A DNA stretch of 64,000 bases, from the NCBI GenBank assembly GCA_963693365.1, contig CAVNZM010000001.1:16554001-16618000 (forward strand), read 5' to 3'. Shown here piece after piece: positions 1 to 28,689 of this stretch; the first letter of the stretch is position 1; each line of letters opens with the position of its first letter. The position numbers and the translations under genes were made by a program. This stretch comes from Amoebidium appalachense. Lineage: Eukaryota; Ichthyosporea. The notes beneath the pieces were generated by a model, which made no database searches, was not told where the DNA came from, and worked only from the letters and a program-made list of their open reading frames with translations.

Positions 1-392
1 TTTAACTGTAAAAGCCTCGGCTGCTGAATGATACTTTGAAAGCACACACGCACCAGCACTCATGCACCATGTCGGTCGCATGCCGCACGTCGTTCTGGTG
101 ACCTTCTCCCTTGTCCTGTGAATGCTAACAATCTCGCATAAAAAATTCTCTCTCGGTCTTTGCCTTTTTTCCCGCTGTGCGCGCCCACGCATGCCCTCTC
201 TCTCTCTCTCTCTCTCCCCCCTGTTTTTTTCCGCTTTTATTGAGGTATTATTTTTCATAAAAGTGACTTTTCATTAGCTGCTCATAGTCAACTCCCTATA
301 CGTCACCTCTCCTTCGTCTGCACGCCTTCTAACTCTAAGTTGTTCCAACAGATACACCCTTTTCTGAATCCAACCCAAACCTACCCATCCTC

Positions 393-433
<41 letters not shown>

Positions 434-570
434 TCCCGCCCCTTTCACTCCCCTGAAGTCACTCACCCAGTCCCACTTTCTCCAACCATCAAACCTTCCA
501 CCCACCACAACCTCTCTTAACCCCGAACGAGCAACCCAATGCAAGCAAGCTCTAACCGGTGTGTTCACAG
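1..570. other. 5' flank of phosphatase-like gene, no exon identified
   Basis: I find no convincing coding exon here. The stretch holds a short CT microsatellite near 196-216 and a C homopolymer near 394-431. The gene that begins at 571 starts in mid-codon after a splice acceptor, so at least one more 5' exon must lie here or beyond the window edge. It could be too short to recognise. Confidence 0.5.
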
Positions 571-3111
<2,541 letters not shown>

Positions 3112-3220
3112 TGTAGTCGTCTGAGTGTGGAAGTGTGCACGGGAGGGGGTGAGCGGTTCGCGTTAGTCGTGCTTCGTAGCTTCGTAGTTTCGTTTTACAA
3201 TTAGTTGTGCCGGCGCGGGG

Positions 3221-3257
<37 letters not shown>

Positions 3258-4637
3258 TGTTTCCGAATGAATGAATGACCTAAATGCTACGGAACAGCTT
3301 GCTGATGGATTTCGTTGTACGAATTAAAATCTGAGCTCCGAGCTCTTCGAATTCTGTCCAATAAAGATGGTTTTATGTACAGAGGGCCTTCGAGGATGTA
3401 CTGCGTGCGCGCAGTGCTAATTTTTGTGTCTGAATATCTGTTGTTCTGAACAATGTTTCTGGCGCACGCATGGCTGGGGCCTGGGGTGTATACGTAGAAA
3501 ATTCTTGTAGGCATCAGCTGTTTGCCTGCACATGTGCACATGTGGCATGTGGTGCGTATAGAGGTTGGCAATACGTGATAGATGGTGTTGACTCGACGGG
3601 CTCCTGTTTCACGGTATACGTAAACGTTTGTGGGCTGGCTAACACATCTCGTGCGCACGACATGCATATGTGATGGCCATGTACCGGTTGCGTGCCGGTG
3701 CAATGTATGAGTCATTGAGGGGAACAGGTGTGTGCTATTGCAGCACACTATTATATATATATGGACGTGCATGTTTCATAATCAATGGCCTGCAGCCATG
3801 CACATGCGCATGCTCTGGAAGTGTATGCCCATAACTTGCCGGTCGTGACCGCATTCCGCGCATGTTTGTTTGGCCGTGACGTGCACGTGCCTGTGTACGT
3901 GCGACAGCCCCCTGGGCTAGCCCATGATCACAGATACCTGCATTTTCGAAATTCCTACCGTTAAGTTTCGAAACTGCATGCAGGTACCGGTTTTCACGTG
4001 CAATTGCAAGCATGCACAGACACGCACCCACGGTGCACGTATTTTTTGTATGTGTGCCACCGAGGCACACTGTGAATTTTATATGCAATGGGTCACAGGC
4101 GGATGTTTGCCTGCACAACAATTTGGAGCTAGAATGGACTACGAAAGGTACTGGTGTTATCTGATCGGTATACAAGAGTGCGCATTCCCACACGGGTGTA
4201 ACGGCTTAGAAGAACGGTTACAACTTTTTAAACAAAAAAAGAAAAGAAATCGAAACAATGCAGATGGGTGCTAGTGGTAAGCGAAGTGTTGGCTCATGTG
4301 CCTACACTACTCATATTCCATCATGTACAGTAACAGCAGATTATTGCCTGTATTCCATCCAGCATTAAGACTTTGAAAGAAGAAAGAGAAAGAAGAGAAA
4401 ATCTAAAGAAAAAAGAACAGAAGTCAAAACTTGAAAACAAAAAAAAGAGATGCGAGAAAAGAAAAGAGGTGCATGCTTATTTCTCACGAACCCAGTCACT
4501 AAACTTCACATCGTGCTATTGGCGTGTATCTATGACATGGATAGTACCCTTTTTCATTTTACTGACATATTTCACGATGGTCTTTCAGGACAGCATAAGG
4601 CAATGTAAGCAGCGCCCATAGAAGATGCTAGCAGCCA
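3112..4637. other. intergenic region between convergent genes
   Basis: Two genes end tail to tail here (stop codons at 3111 and 4640). The stretch has a G run at about 3222-3256 and a short TA repeat near 3750. From 4376 to 4470 it is A-rich and purine-rich. No coding or RNA gene is supported. Several open frames exist on both strands but show no family resemblance and no splice context. Confidence 0.6.
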
Positions 4638-18877
<14,240 letters not shown>

Positions 18878-19436
18878 TCAGCAGTCCGGCTCGTTACAGC
18901 TCTGCTCCATAAACGTCCGCTCGGCCGTGCGGTACCTCTCCTCTTCCGCCTTCTTCTCGAACCATTCCTGCACAACCTGGCCCGCTGATTGGTCAATGGC
19001 CGACATCATCAGCATAGTTCGTGCTGCCATCTGGAAGATGACGTTGGCCACAAACTGCGTGTTGCACACTGGGAAGACAATAACACACGCCATGAGGCAG
19101 CATGAACCGATTGTGATGATGCGCATGTTGTAGTAGTAGTCAGAGTACCGTTCACTCGCACCGTACGACCTGTGAAAAACGACCATCACGTTACTGTTCA
19201 TCATTTGCAAGGGTGTGCAGGATGTGTGGTTTCACTTGATATATTACATTGTTATACTATAGGGAAAGGGAGTGACCGAAGCTTGGAAGGAGGAAGGGAC
19301 GGGGGGAAAGTAAAAAGTTTGGTGAAGGAGTAGTAAACTTCATATAGTTCATGCGAATGAGGGGTATGGCCCACTGGAGTTGTATACATTGCCTACGGAC
19401 CAAAAATGAGAAGAAGGTAGCGAGATGTAAAGACGG

Positions 19437-19471
<35 letters not shown>

Positions 19472-21006
19472 AAAGCAATGTTGGCTGACCTCAAATTCCA
19501 TGAGTTTTCGTATCCGCGTGGCAAATTATTTCTGAAGAGAGTGTTATATGGGGAGGAGGTGGGGAAGGAAGGGGAGGGGGATGCTTACAGCACTGCATAG
19601 ACGAAGTAAGAGCCCGTGTACGTCGCGAGAAGGAAAATAAGACCAGTGGTGAAAATTGGGTTGTCAAAACCTATAAGGTCAGGTCGAAAGCGGTTGATGG
19701 TAAACGGGATGGTGGAAATAAGTGTGACGGGGATACAGAACGGAAGAGGTGCAAAGAAGCGGATTTTCTTGTTTGCTTCGAACGGCCGTGCTATCATCAG
19801 AAGGTAGATAACACGTTGACGCTGTGCGATTGCCCCGATGGTGATAGTAAGGAAAAACGTGGTACACACACAGGACACATAAACCATGTCCTTGAAGTGC
19901 CAATATTTCTCCTCCGCCTCGGCAAAATTGGCAGGAGTGAGTGGTACTGTCAGGTTGGTAAACTTTAGTTGCAGCGCCGATTGCAGGAAAACGAGACAAA
20001 CCATGAGACCAAACCTGCCCACGGTCTGCTGTGCAATATAATGCCACATGCGTGATCGTACAGCCCTGGTTTTCTTGAATACAACGTGGCCCACTGTGAC
20101 GACCAACATGACAACAAAGCATATGGTGCTTGGAATAAGCTGAAGTAGCCACACCTTGTCTGCGGCCTCCTTCGTTTCTACATATACTGTGCTGAAATTG
20201 GCCGCGCTCTGTGCAAGGTGCACAATTAACTTGGTTGCCCGTTTTGCATCGTCCGGTGTCCATGTGCTGCGTGTTGCATTGAGTGCCCGATAGTCGCCTA
20301 GATCGTGCAATAGACTGGTGGCCGATTTGTCGAGAAAATTCAGAGGATTGACGGTGGTTACTTTGTAGCACATTGCCAGAGTAACCAGCTCGACAGTGGC
20401 AACAAACGCAAGGATGAAGACGTAGATGACAAAGGTGATGATGATGTACTTCCTGCCAAACATGTGCGCATTGTCGTGCTGCTCCAACATGCGCATGAAC
20501 CGAGCCCTGGTGAGCCGATCGGGAGAGTTTGGGTTGTGCACGAATACAAGGGACTCTCGCCTCCCGTTGGGTAATGTATGCCGGAAACGAACTGTGTTTT
20601 CGCCTTTGCCCATTCTGGGACCGCCCTCGGCGTCAACGGCGTCTGTGTCGTGTACAGAAAGGGTCGTGGCGGCGTCAATGGCGTCTGTGTCGTGTACAGA
20701 AAGGGTCGTGGCGGCTACATACTTTTCGATGTCTAGATTCTTTTTCTCTGTTTTGCTTTTGTCTGCTTCCTGCTGTGTGCATGTGTCTTGTGGCTCCTGG
20801 CTACTAGAGCTATGTTGTGTCTCCCCGACTTCTTGGGTTGGGTTTGGTGCAGGTTGAGGCACTGCGACCTCCTCCTCCTCATGATGTTCCATTGTAATGT
20901 TACTGAAAGCTTCTAGCCGAAACGCACTATATGTGTTACCAATGATGATGACCAAAACTGATGATCTTGAACCGACCAAAACAGCACTGTTGATCATGAA
21001 CAGCAT
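18878..21006 (-). CDS. polytopic membrane protein of unrecognised family, two exons
   Basis: Exons 19589-21006 and 18878-19169, phase-2 intron, donor GTAAGCATCCCCC, acceptor TTTTCACAG, stop TGA. From the first ATG (21006) the product is 569 residues; a second in-frame ATG at 20892 (MEHHEEEE) gives 531 and may be the true start. The N-terminal part is hydrophilic, acidic and Gln/Ser-rich, with a duplicated TTLSVHDTDA segment. About eight hydrophobic segments follow: near YIIITFVIYVFILAF, LIPSTICFVVMLVV, FGLMVCLVFLQS, VYVSCVCTTFFLTI, PLPFCIPVTLIST, IFTTGLIFLLATY, ITIGSCCLMACVIVF and NVIFQMAARTMLMM. The loop after the first carries NATR and NFST glycosylation sequons. One transmembrane helix, a loop of about 75 residues, then seven helices recalls Wntless/TMEM181-type or receptor-like topology, but I see no family motif. 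The C terminus is acidic and cysteine-containing. Confidence 0.75.
19440..19469 (-). repeat. poly(C) tract (sense) in intron of the membrane protein gene
   Basis: An uninterrupted G run on the plus strand inside intron 19170-19588, so C in the transcript. A separate C-rich stretch lies directly behind the donor. Confidence 0.9.
20625..20710 (-). repeat. in-frame coding tandem duplication
   Basis: A ~48-base unit coding for TTLSVHDTDA plus linker is present twice with two or three base differences. It keeps the reading frame of the membrane protein gene. Confidence 0.9.
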
Positions 21007-21162
21007 CAGCCCAAGGGCAGGGAAAGGTGCGGCGCAATATTATGGCAAAAGGAAGCTTCGTGACCGTGACTGTCCCAACTACAGGAGAATGGCCATGGTG
21101 CGATGTGCTCGTCCGTACGCCACCGAATGTGGAGTCCCCTATTGTGAACCTAACTCAATAAT

Positions 21163-21749
21163 GAGCCGCTTCACGTGGGAGCTAGAATTTAGAAATGCGG
21201 CAAATCTGGAAGTTCTAAATTGTCTTTAGAACGTTCTAAATTGTTCCGGTTCGCACAGGTATGATTTAGATAATTTAGAAACTCTACATTGTTTCTTGCT
21301 TTGTTTAATAAATAAATGTAAAAACTTAACACTGAGACTGTGATAAATATTTTATAAGCTTATAAATATGCATATTAATATTTTTTGCAAGGTTTATATA
21401 TACGTATCGCTGAAAGCTTCATAACAAAACAGAAGACAGAAACGACAGCATAGCACAGGTATGCAAAAAAACCCTTTTGGACCAATGATCTTCAATAAGG
21501 TCATTGATTGGTCTAGACAAAATGCAGCCGACCAATCGGAAATCAGTTCAATTTCTAGATTGGCTCCAGACATCTGGAAGACCCCCCCTCCCCCCTCTTC
21601 CAGATTGCGACATCTGGAAGATGGGCATCCAGATTCTAGACCCTGATGGAATGCATTAAATTTAAAGCGATCGATCGGAGTGGACATTGTTTAACGCTAA
21701 TTATCTAGATTCCCATTATCTAAATTCTAGCCCCCACGTGAAGCGGCTC
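21163..21749. mobile_element. 587-bp inverted-repeat element (MITE-like)
   Basis: The ends are near-perfect inverted repeats of about 30 bases, starting GAGCCGCTTCACGTGGG. The three bases AAT flank both sides (21160-21162 and 21750-21752), which fits a 3-bp target duplication. The interior is AT-rich and has further short palindromes (TCTAGA, CATCTGGAAGA repeats). No ORF is large enough for a transposase, so it is non-autonomous. A PIF/Harbinger nuclease gene lies at 45691-47644 and that superfamily makes 3-bp duplications, but AAT is not the usual TWA, so the link is speculative. Confidence 0.75.
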
Positions 21750-22243
21750 AATGAGTCACCCCGGCCCTTTCCGACCCCTTTTCACTCTTCTACATACCAC
21801 CACCCACAAGTGCAGCGCTGCGGATTTATTGGCCCACACAAAATCCCATGAGTCATTAGAGTGTTCACTGATAGTATTGAAGACTGTTACAATACGAGCT
21901 TTCAGTACGGTAGTAGTATGATAAGAGCGTGAGACGAAGAAGGGGTTTAGTAGATATATTCCTACTTTTTTTTTATTGTTTTATAAAAAATATTCCACAA
22001 GTTGGCATAGTATGTATCGATCAAAAATACTATAATGATGCTGCCATATTAAGCATTTACATATTTCTATTGCATTGCCCAAGGGGTTTACACACTTTTT
22101 ATTGCGTGGACATTGCCGGAGGCCCAGCCACATTCGACGGCCTACTGCGTTTTCCAGCACAGCCAATCAAATGCAGCCAGTGACATATGTACATGCTAGG
22201 CAACAATGAGCGCCATCGTAGGATCTGACACCCCTATTACATA
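21750..22243. other. short interval between inverted-repeat element and LINE ORF
   Basis: AT-rich, with no gene recognised. It may include the 3' untranslated part of the reverse transcriptase element, but no poly(A) or simple-repeat tail marks its end. Confidence 0.4.
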
Positions 22244-24361
22244 TTATGGGTAAGCAGATGCTAGCATCGGTAGCTCCGACAGAAAGTTAAGGCACCGGAT
22301 CACAATATCATACTGTGCAGCATTAATAAGGTGATCTAGGATAGTCATCTTAAAACGGATATATTGAGGAAGAGATGAAGAAAAGAGAATAAAACCGCCA
22401 ATAACCTCCGGTTCTAATACATTAGCTAACAGGTTGCATTTATTGATAGATATGCAGCCGCGAGTAAACCGCCCCCCACACATATTACACATACGAGCAG
22501 GAGACACCAGAAACCGATTACACCGCCAAGCCATAATCATCTTTGCGTTTTTACACCACACCACATTACGAATAAACGAATCTATGTATGAACGAGACTC
22601 TCTAACCGTATCCGCCATATAGGCTACTAGTAGTTGGTGTTTGTGCGGTCCTAACACCGGAAGGGACTCAACACGTAGAGTAAAAAGATATCTATCAGCC
22701 ATAGACTTGAAACTATTCATATTCACACTATGATCTAGCCGTACCTCCGGGGGGGTCGCCAGCCATTCCACATAGCGCTCGGCAATGGGCAGAGACGATG
22801 GGGAAGGGAAGAGGTACAGGGGCGAATCCGGCGGGGATGCGTGTAGCCGGAAGAGCGGGTGGTCCGGGGCACAAGCGGACAGGCGGGTGATGTGCTCGTG
22901 AAATTTAAGGGCTAATTCGTGTACGCGTTGTGATGGTGGTGTGAGTGCGTAGAGAGAATCAAAAAGGCGTCTAGGGATAGGTGTGGAAAGACCAGTGAGA
23001 AACATACAACAAGTTGTGTAATGGAAATCATCTAATGATTTGAGGACATTAGTAACAGTATCAGGGGGTGCCATAGCTAGTAAGGGCAACCCGTATTCCG
23101 ACAAAGGGCGAATATATGTGCGAAATATACTAAGACGATTGTATAGGTGGACAGTATGAGAAAGAGAAGCAAGATACACATCCCGAAATAACCGAAGACA
23201 CCTGCCTGCACTCTCCACCCGACGGTCGATCATCCGTTTGAAACATATGCCCCATTCGTCCACCGGAATCCCCAAATACTTGTATTCGATTGGGCGAGGG
23301 AGGGGACTGCCGAAAATACAAACGTCGTCCCATGCCGGTATCGATTTTGATAAAAGGGCACACTTTTTGACATTAATCTGCATATCGTTGCGCTGGCACC
23401 AATGTTCAACCACACGAATGTATTGCCGTAGTTCGAGAGGATCGGATGACATAAGCACAATATCGTCGGCAAAAAAGAGGGCGGGAGGAGCCTGGGATGG
23501 CAACCCCCCGTCAATTTGTGCCGCAGAAAGAGTGTCGGCTAAATCATCAATATACAGGTTGAAAAGAAGAGGACTTAGCAGGGACCCTTGAAGTACCCCG
23601 CGCGTGCGGGTAAACCCTGGGGATAGCCGCCCATTAACCACCGCTCGTCCGCGTGTAAACGTAAACATAGCTTCCAGTAGCCGACCCATTTGGAATGGGA
23701 CACCGCGAGTGGCTAACTTGGCCCACAGGCGAGGGAGGTCGACCGTGTCGTACGCGTTCTTAAAATCGATAAATACGAGGTGCTCGGTATCACTTTGAGT
23801 TGCATTATGTAGAGTGAGGATTTGTGCGTAACATGAGTGTCGATGCCGAAACGCCGCCTGAAGAGGGCTCAGCTGGGAAGCCTGCTTAAGGGTGGGGTTA
23901 CGGGAAAAGGCCTGTAAAAGGCCACTTTCGAATAATCGGCGAAAAACGGACGTAAGGGTGATAGGGCGAAATTCGTGGATGGGACCCTGTGCAACCGTTT
24001 TCTTGATGGGAAACACTAAGGTGGCTAGCCACTCCGAGGGCACTTTACCGACATCAGAATACCAGCTAAACAACTCGCTAAGAATACATGTAAGTGGTGG
24101 CGGCGGGCCACGCTTTTCGTCTTTCTCGGGTCGGGGTGGGATGAGTACCTTAAGTAGTGCCATAGGGATGCCGTCCGGCCCGCACGCTTTGCGGGACGGG
24201 TAACGGGAGACTAACTGCCATACCGCATCTGGGGTAAAAAGTTCCCCCAATTCCGCCCCAAACTCAGCCGGCCCCGCTGGCCACGCCGTGTGTGGTGGTG
24301 GTGGTGTGTCGGAGGGTGGAACAAAAACAGGAGGGGGCGCCTGCCCCAGGTCCGTGGCCAT
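22244..24361 (-). CDS. non-LTR (LINE-type) reverse transcriptase ORF
   Basis: A 705-residue uninterrupted frame. The reverse transcriptase domain covers roughly residues 45-350, with RKACGPDGIP, PITLTSVFRRLFE, VFIDFKNAYDTVD (first catalytic aspartate), GVLQGSLLSPLLFNLYIDDL and FFADDIVLMSS (the F.DD catalytic box). The C-terminal half contains CNMCGGRFTRGC, part of a cysteine-rich zinc-like motif common at LINE ORF2 ends. No apurinic or restriction-type endonuclease domain is found upstream, so the copy is 5' truncated or belongs to a clade lacking it there. The intact frame suggests recent activity. The N-terminal first 40 residues are proline-rich and may be non-native. Confidence 0.9.
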   Translation of the reverse strand: MATDLGQAPPPVFVPPSDTPPPPHTAWPAGPAEFGAELGELFTPDAVWQLVSRYPSRKACGPDGIPMALLKVLIPPRPEKDEKRGPPPPLTCILSELFSWYSDVGKVPSEWLATLVFPIKKTVAQGPIHEFRPITLTSVFRRLFESGLLQAFSRNPTLKQASQLSPLQAAFRHRHSCYAQILTLHNATQSDTEHLVFIDFKNAYDTVDLPRLWAKLATRGVPFQMGRLLEAMFTFTRGRAVVNGRLSPGFTRTRGVLQGSLLSPLLFNLYIDDLADTLSAAQIDGGLPSQAPPALFFADDIVLMSSDPLELRQYIRVVEHWCQRNDMQINVKKCALLSKSIPAWDDVCIFGSPLPRPIEYKYLGIPVDEWGICFKRMIDRRVESAGRCLRLFRDVYLASLSHTVHLYNRLSIFRTYIRPLSEYGLPLLAMAPPDTVTNVLKSLDDFHYTTCCMFLTGLSTPIPRRLFDSLYALTPPSQRVHELALKFHEHITRLSACAPDHPLFRLHASPPDSPLYLFPSPSSLPIAERYVEWLATPPEVRLDHSVNMNSFKSMADRYLFTLRVESLPVLGPHKHQLLVAYMADTVRESRSYIDSFIRNVVWCKNAKMIMAWRCNRFLVSPARMCNMCGGRFTRGCISINKCNLLANVLEPEVIGGFILFSSSLPQYIRFKMTILDHLINAAQYDIVIRCLNFLSELPMLASAYP

Positions 24362-25599
24362 ACATGTCGGGTTACGTTTAAACAGGGTGCCGTAAATTGC
24401 CCAAGTGAACTGCGGAATGTTACATCAGTTGCGGCAAGCGTTGCCACTGTGACTATTAGTATGGATAGCATCATGATCCCGCATGAAGGGGACTGTTTAC
24501 TACTAACTAAATACCTACGTGTACCTATACTATACTAACTGGTGCTTTTTTATTATTTTGTTTGTACGGTAAAAAATTTATGCGTACCATCACTCTTTCG
24601 GGTATGTACCGGTACCGTGGGTTACAATAGATGTACATAGATCGACATCTAGGAATGATCCCCTAGATCTAATTAGGCGATCGATCGCGACTCCGCCACC
24701 GGCCGCGTCGGAGGCAGATAAAAAACCCCATAGGTGTGTGTAAACTCCAATACTGTTACACTGTATTCACGTGCTTGGTCTTTTGCCAGAACAGGAGGAT
24801 GTTCTGGCTTATACCCACAGTCCATTGCAGCTCCCAGGCTCGGGTGTGCATATGTATACTGCATGCGCGGTCATGAGTAATTATGATTCGTAATTTCTAC
24901 TATTCGTGGTTCGAGCCCTGTAATGAGGATTGAAGTGCAAAGGTGCGCTCTGATTGGCTCGGTACAGCTAGAGCTGCCCAATAGCCACCTTGGCCAACCC
25001 GCCGACGGCCGAGTCGCCTTGGCTGTACAGCTGTAGTCTGTAGATATTCCCATGAAGCCTTTTGACGTCTTTCAGATATTTTTATTTTATTGAAGAGAAT
25101 AGCCTGAATTCAGAAGACAATTAGCTTCCCCCGACAGGCCTCTTCTGAGACCCGGGGGAACTGGTCAATCATTCACGTTGCCTGAGAAGCCAGTGCACAT
25201 ATTTGAAATCTCAAGCATTCCATTTACATTCCTATCTTGTGCCAGTCTCTGTTGTGGTTGGTTGGAAATGCCAGCCTGGGCCCACTGGCCCTTCAGCCTG
25301 AGCCTTGTTGGTGTCACCGATTCTTGATCAAAAAGTGCCGGGAACCACCGTCTAATTAGGTAGTTACCACGGGCTTCTAAGACTTCTTGAAGTTTCACTT
25401 AGGGGACTTCAGGATGATTATATGTAGTGGCTTTTTCAAGAGACTTTCTGACAAAAATCAATTTCATAATGCCTATTAATTGATTATGTCAATAAAATAA
25501 TATTCAATGCCATGGTTGATAGGCTGCAGCTGGGCACCGCCACCGCGGCCGCGTATGGGCCTTAGCCTCTAAAGCTGTCAAAATCGATCGGTCCAAAAT
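24362..25599. other. non-coding interval
   Basis: No gene is supported. Base composition is balanced, with no homopolymer tracts, in contrast to the genic region. A GGTTCGAGCCCTG B-box-like match occurs near 24909, without a tRNA fold around it. Confidence 0.5.
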
Positions 25600-25922
25600 C
25601 CCCCTGATAGTTCCTCTCGCTATCTCACTCCCTCTTTCTTTTCTCTTCCTGTTTTTTCTGCCTTTTCGCGTTATTACCATACGCAGTATAAGTTTCTTTC
25701 TCACCTGATTCTTCCTCTCGCTATCTCACTCCCTCTTTCTTTTCTCTTCCTGTTTTTTCTGCCTTTTCGCGTTATTACCATACGCAGTATAAGTTTCTTT
25801 CTTGTTCTGAACCTGATTCTTCCTCTCGCTATCTCACTCCCTCTTTCTTTTCTCTTCCTGTTTTTTCTCCCTTTTCGCGTTATTACCATACGCAGCATAA
25901 GTTTCTTTCTCGTTCTGATAGA
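25598..25922. repeat. tandem repeat, about three copies of a ~107-bp unit
   Basis: A pyrimidine-rich unit containing CTCGCTATCTCACTCCCTC and ATTACCATACGCAGTATAAG is present three times, starting near 25607, 25713 and 25823, with few differences and one small insertion (TGTTCTGAAC). No open frame of interest. Confidence 0.92.
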
Positions 25923-27087
25923 GAAATCAAAGGTAAAACTCAGTCGGCATGTGTTATGTTCCTAGGCAACACCGTACTGATCATTATCGCTTTTTGGGAG
26001 CTTTGGCAGGATACATTTCTCCTGCTGTACGTATGGATACCACCCTAGTAGATAAGTCTGTATGGTTCTCTGATGTTGATATGGCCTGGGAAGTTGTGCA
26101 GTGGCGTTGTAATTCTTGTTTTCATCGCCGCTGGTGCCACTTTTGTGCTGAACTTTTTAATCGCAAGCATGTTGATACACGTGTGAGTTTTTATGTCGCG
26201 TTTTACCTCTTTCCCTACGGGTGTCTGCTACACTAGCTGGCAATATGAACCCTTCCGTACCCGCAGATCGATAATCGCCGCGCCCGTTGGCTCATTTTGA
26301 CTCATTTAACCCCGATTATCTGCGGATTGCGGACCGAAAACCGATCGGAGATAATCGTATGGCAAGTGGACAGAATTCGTGATTGGCTGGATTCGATTTT
26401 TAGCGGCGGCTACCCTGGGGTGCCGCCGCGGTGGCTCGCGGTGATCTGGGGCTATCGGAGGTTAACGTTATGGAATTGAGCGGCCGGCAGCCTATCGGCA
26501 GATATTCGGAGCTCAAAAAAGTGCCCGTGATAACATTCCTTGAGATGAGTCATTGGAATTCGACTCCCTATGACGTAGCACATACCTTTGGCACGATCGG
26601 GACGAGCGCGGCGCACGCGTGCATAGCTGGAAAGGGGCCAGCTACAGGCGAAAAAAAACCAGGGCGGCCTTCGGAACCACGTGAACGGTAAAAAGGTTAT
26701 TGTAGGTTACTCCAGCGCAGCTGGTATATATCATTATTCACGTTTTATTCTAGCCGCTCTAATCCTCACTTCCTATGTTTCACCTTACAGTACATGCTGA
26801 TGATCCGGACCAGCCTGATCTTTCGAACTTCTAGAAACACAATACACAAAATATACACCGACGAAACTTCATCGTGTGCTACAAACAAACTTGAATACTG
26901 CTCGTATGGGTTGTCAGTCTGCAGGGTTGGCTGGCGGTGCCTGTGGGGAGTCCCAGGTTAGATAAGCATGTGAAAGCAAGGACTTCAATAACTGTTTGGT
27001 GTGTCCACCTTGTGGGCTTAATCACACACAAGCACAACCACACACACACACGTGGAATCAGTCATCTTGCAACGGACGTGTGCACAA
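25923..27087. other. interval left of the Ty3 element
   Basis: Two moderate open frames (25949-26236 and 26431-26691, plus strand) have ordinary amino acid composition but match nothing that I recognise. They may be decayed exons or transposon remnants. No homopolymer tracts occur here. Confidence 0.35.
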
Positions 27088-27734
27088 TGTCGTATCCTAT
27101 TATGTATGTACTAGAGACGCGGCACTCTATTAAGTGTACACACACGAAAAGGAACGAACGTGTACAGAAAAACGGTAAAGTTTATTCAGACCAGGCTCCG
27201 ACGGGCAAACTTAGATCCGTACGGAATGACTCTAAGTTACCACTGAGGCCATCAAGGCCGTGCCCTACAAGATCATCATCACCTGGCCCCCTACGATGCC
27301 ACATTCCATAACATTCCGATCTAACTTTATCGTGCGCCTGGACGAGCTAAGTCGATCGACTCACACTAATATATTTATCTAAGTCTCACCCCTCTCCCCT
27401 CCCCTAGTGGCACCGCAGAGTCTAATTCTACATTTCATACTATCTCCCTCCCCCCTCCCTCCCCCCTTTCCTCTGTCATCGAAATATATAAATACGTTTG
27501 GCAGCATACACTATCAAAACTTGCCAATATTTACAAAAGGGCTTCTGCCCGAACAATCACATTCCTAAGTCCTCCTACGATCTATCCTACACACTAATTA
27601 GAATTCTATTGGTCGGCTGTCCCAGCTGACGTGGTCCAATGCCCTGCGCCGGCAGAGGCAAGATGATGCACGCAGCTGCCAGACAGCTATCTTGAGGCCC
27701 CGGACTTGATCTTGATGATCTGTGGACCCGGGCC

Positions 27735-27768
<34 letters not shown>

Positions 27769-27819
27769 ATCTCGATCGTAGACTTAGGCTAATCTGCTGA
27801 GACGGATTAGTATATGTCA
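27088..27819 (-). repeat. Ty3 LTR (3' LTR in element orientation)
   Basis: 732 bases, TG...CA ends, highly similar to 43218-43950. It includes a C run at about 27737-27767. Inside the element a purine-rich stretch in element orientation (27820-27845) is a candidate polypurine tract. Confidence 0.92.
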
Positions 27820-28001
27820 ACTCCCCCCCCGGCCCCCGGAAAAGCTGAGTCCCACCTCAGTCACATTACATCTAACACCCCCTAAAAAGACATAGACTAA
27901 TCAGTCTCCTAAAAAATTAAATTAAATAAAGTTACGAAGAAAAATAATAAATTAATCTACACCATAAGCTTGATACCTACGGAGACACCTATGATAATAA
28001 A

Positions 28002-28511
28002 TTAAATTCCTACGACTACGTTCACACTCCTCCTCGGTCTCCTCCCCCCCCCTCCCCCTCCCCCCGTGTGTCTACGTGTATTTGCATCACTCCCCCCCCC
28101 GGCCCCCTCCCCCACCGACTTTTTCACACCACGATTAAACTGAGGAATAACTCTCTTTGGCCTAGAGGGAGCACTAGGCAACTCCCTCTGCACTAATCTA
28201 GCCTCATAAGCACGAATAGAAAACGGGCAATCCAAATGAAACTCAGGCAACCACTGATCTTCCTGATAACCTCCCTCAAAACGAATTAAATAATAATTTA
28301 CCTTACCTTCCTTACCTTCGATAACCTTTTTATCCATAATTTTATCTACTGCAGCCTCCGATACATCCACCGACCCGTCATAGTCGGGGGTGAATGCATC
28401 TAACACTCGACGGCCCTCCGGCCGTTTAACCCTAAGGGCCCTATCATAATATTCCTTTATATCATCTACATTATAAAATCTAACATCACTCTCATTATCT
28501 AACCTCTGCAT
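28002..28511 (-). pseudogene. Ty3 pol 3' end with chromodomain
   Basis: The frame encodes a chromodomain-like segment: VDKIMDKKVIEG, NYYLIRFEGG, YQEDQWLPEFHL, with the aromatic cage positions largely kept. In chromoviruses this domain at the end of integrase steers insertion to marked chromatin. It is followed by a basic, glycine-rich tail. The preceding integrase C-terminal piece (KKWLPLLSVHKIVAI, about 28500-28593) is in another frame. Confidence 0.8.
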
Positions 28512-28689
28512 TATTTCCGTCGGACCTAATAGCCACTATTTTATGGACCGATAAAAGAGGCAACCATTTCTTACCATACTTACGGCCTTCATCAGCAAAC
28601 TTCATCCGGCATCCGAAACCCATCTTATATATCATTTTGATATATGGCATACCAAACCCCACCCTAAATACGTCAAAAAGAGCCTGACA

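Noticed and set aside
3287-4193. Moderate minus-strand frames between the two convergent genes
   Set aside because: No recognisable motif, no splice structure, composition typical of non-coding DNA.
24890-24925. B-box-like GGTTCGAGCCCTG, candidate tRNA
   Set aside because: No acceptor, D or anticodon stem can be drawn around it.
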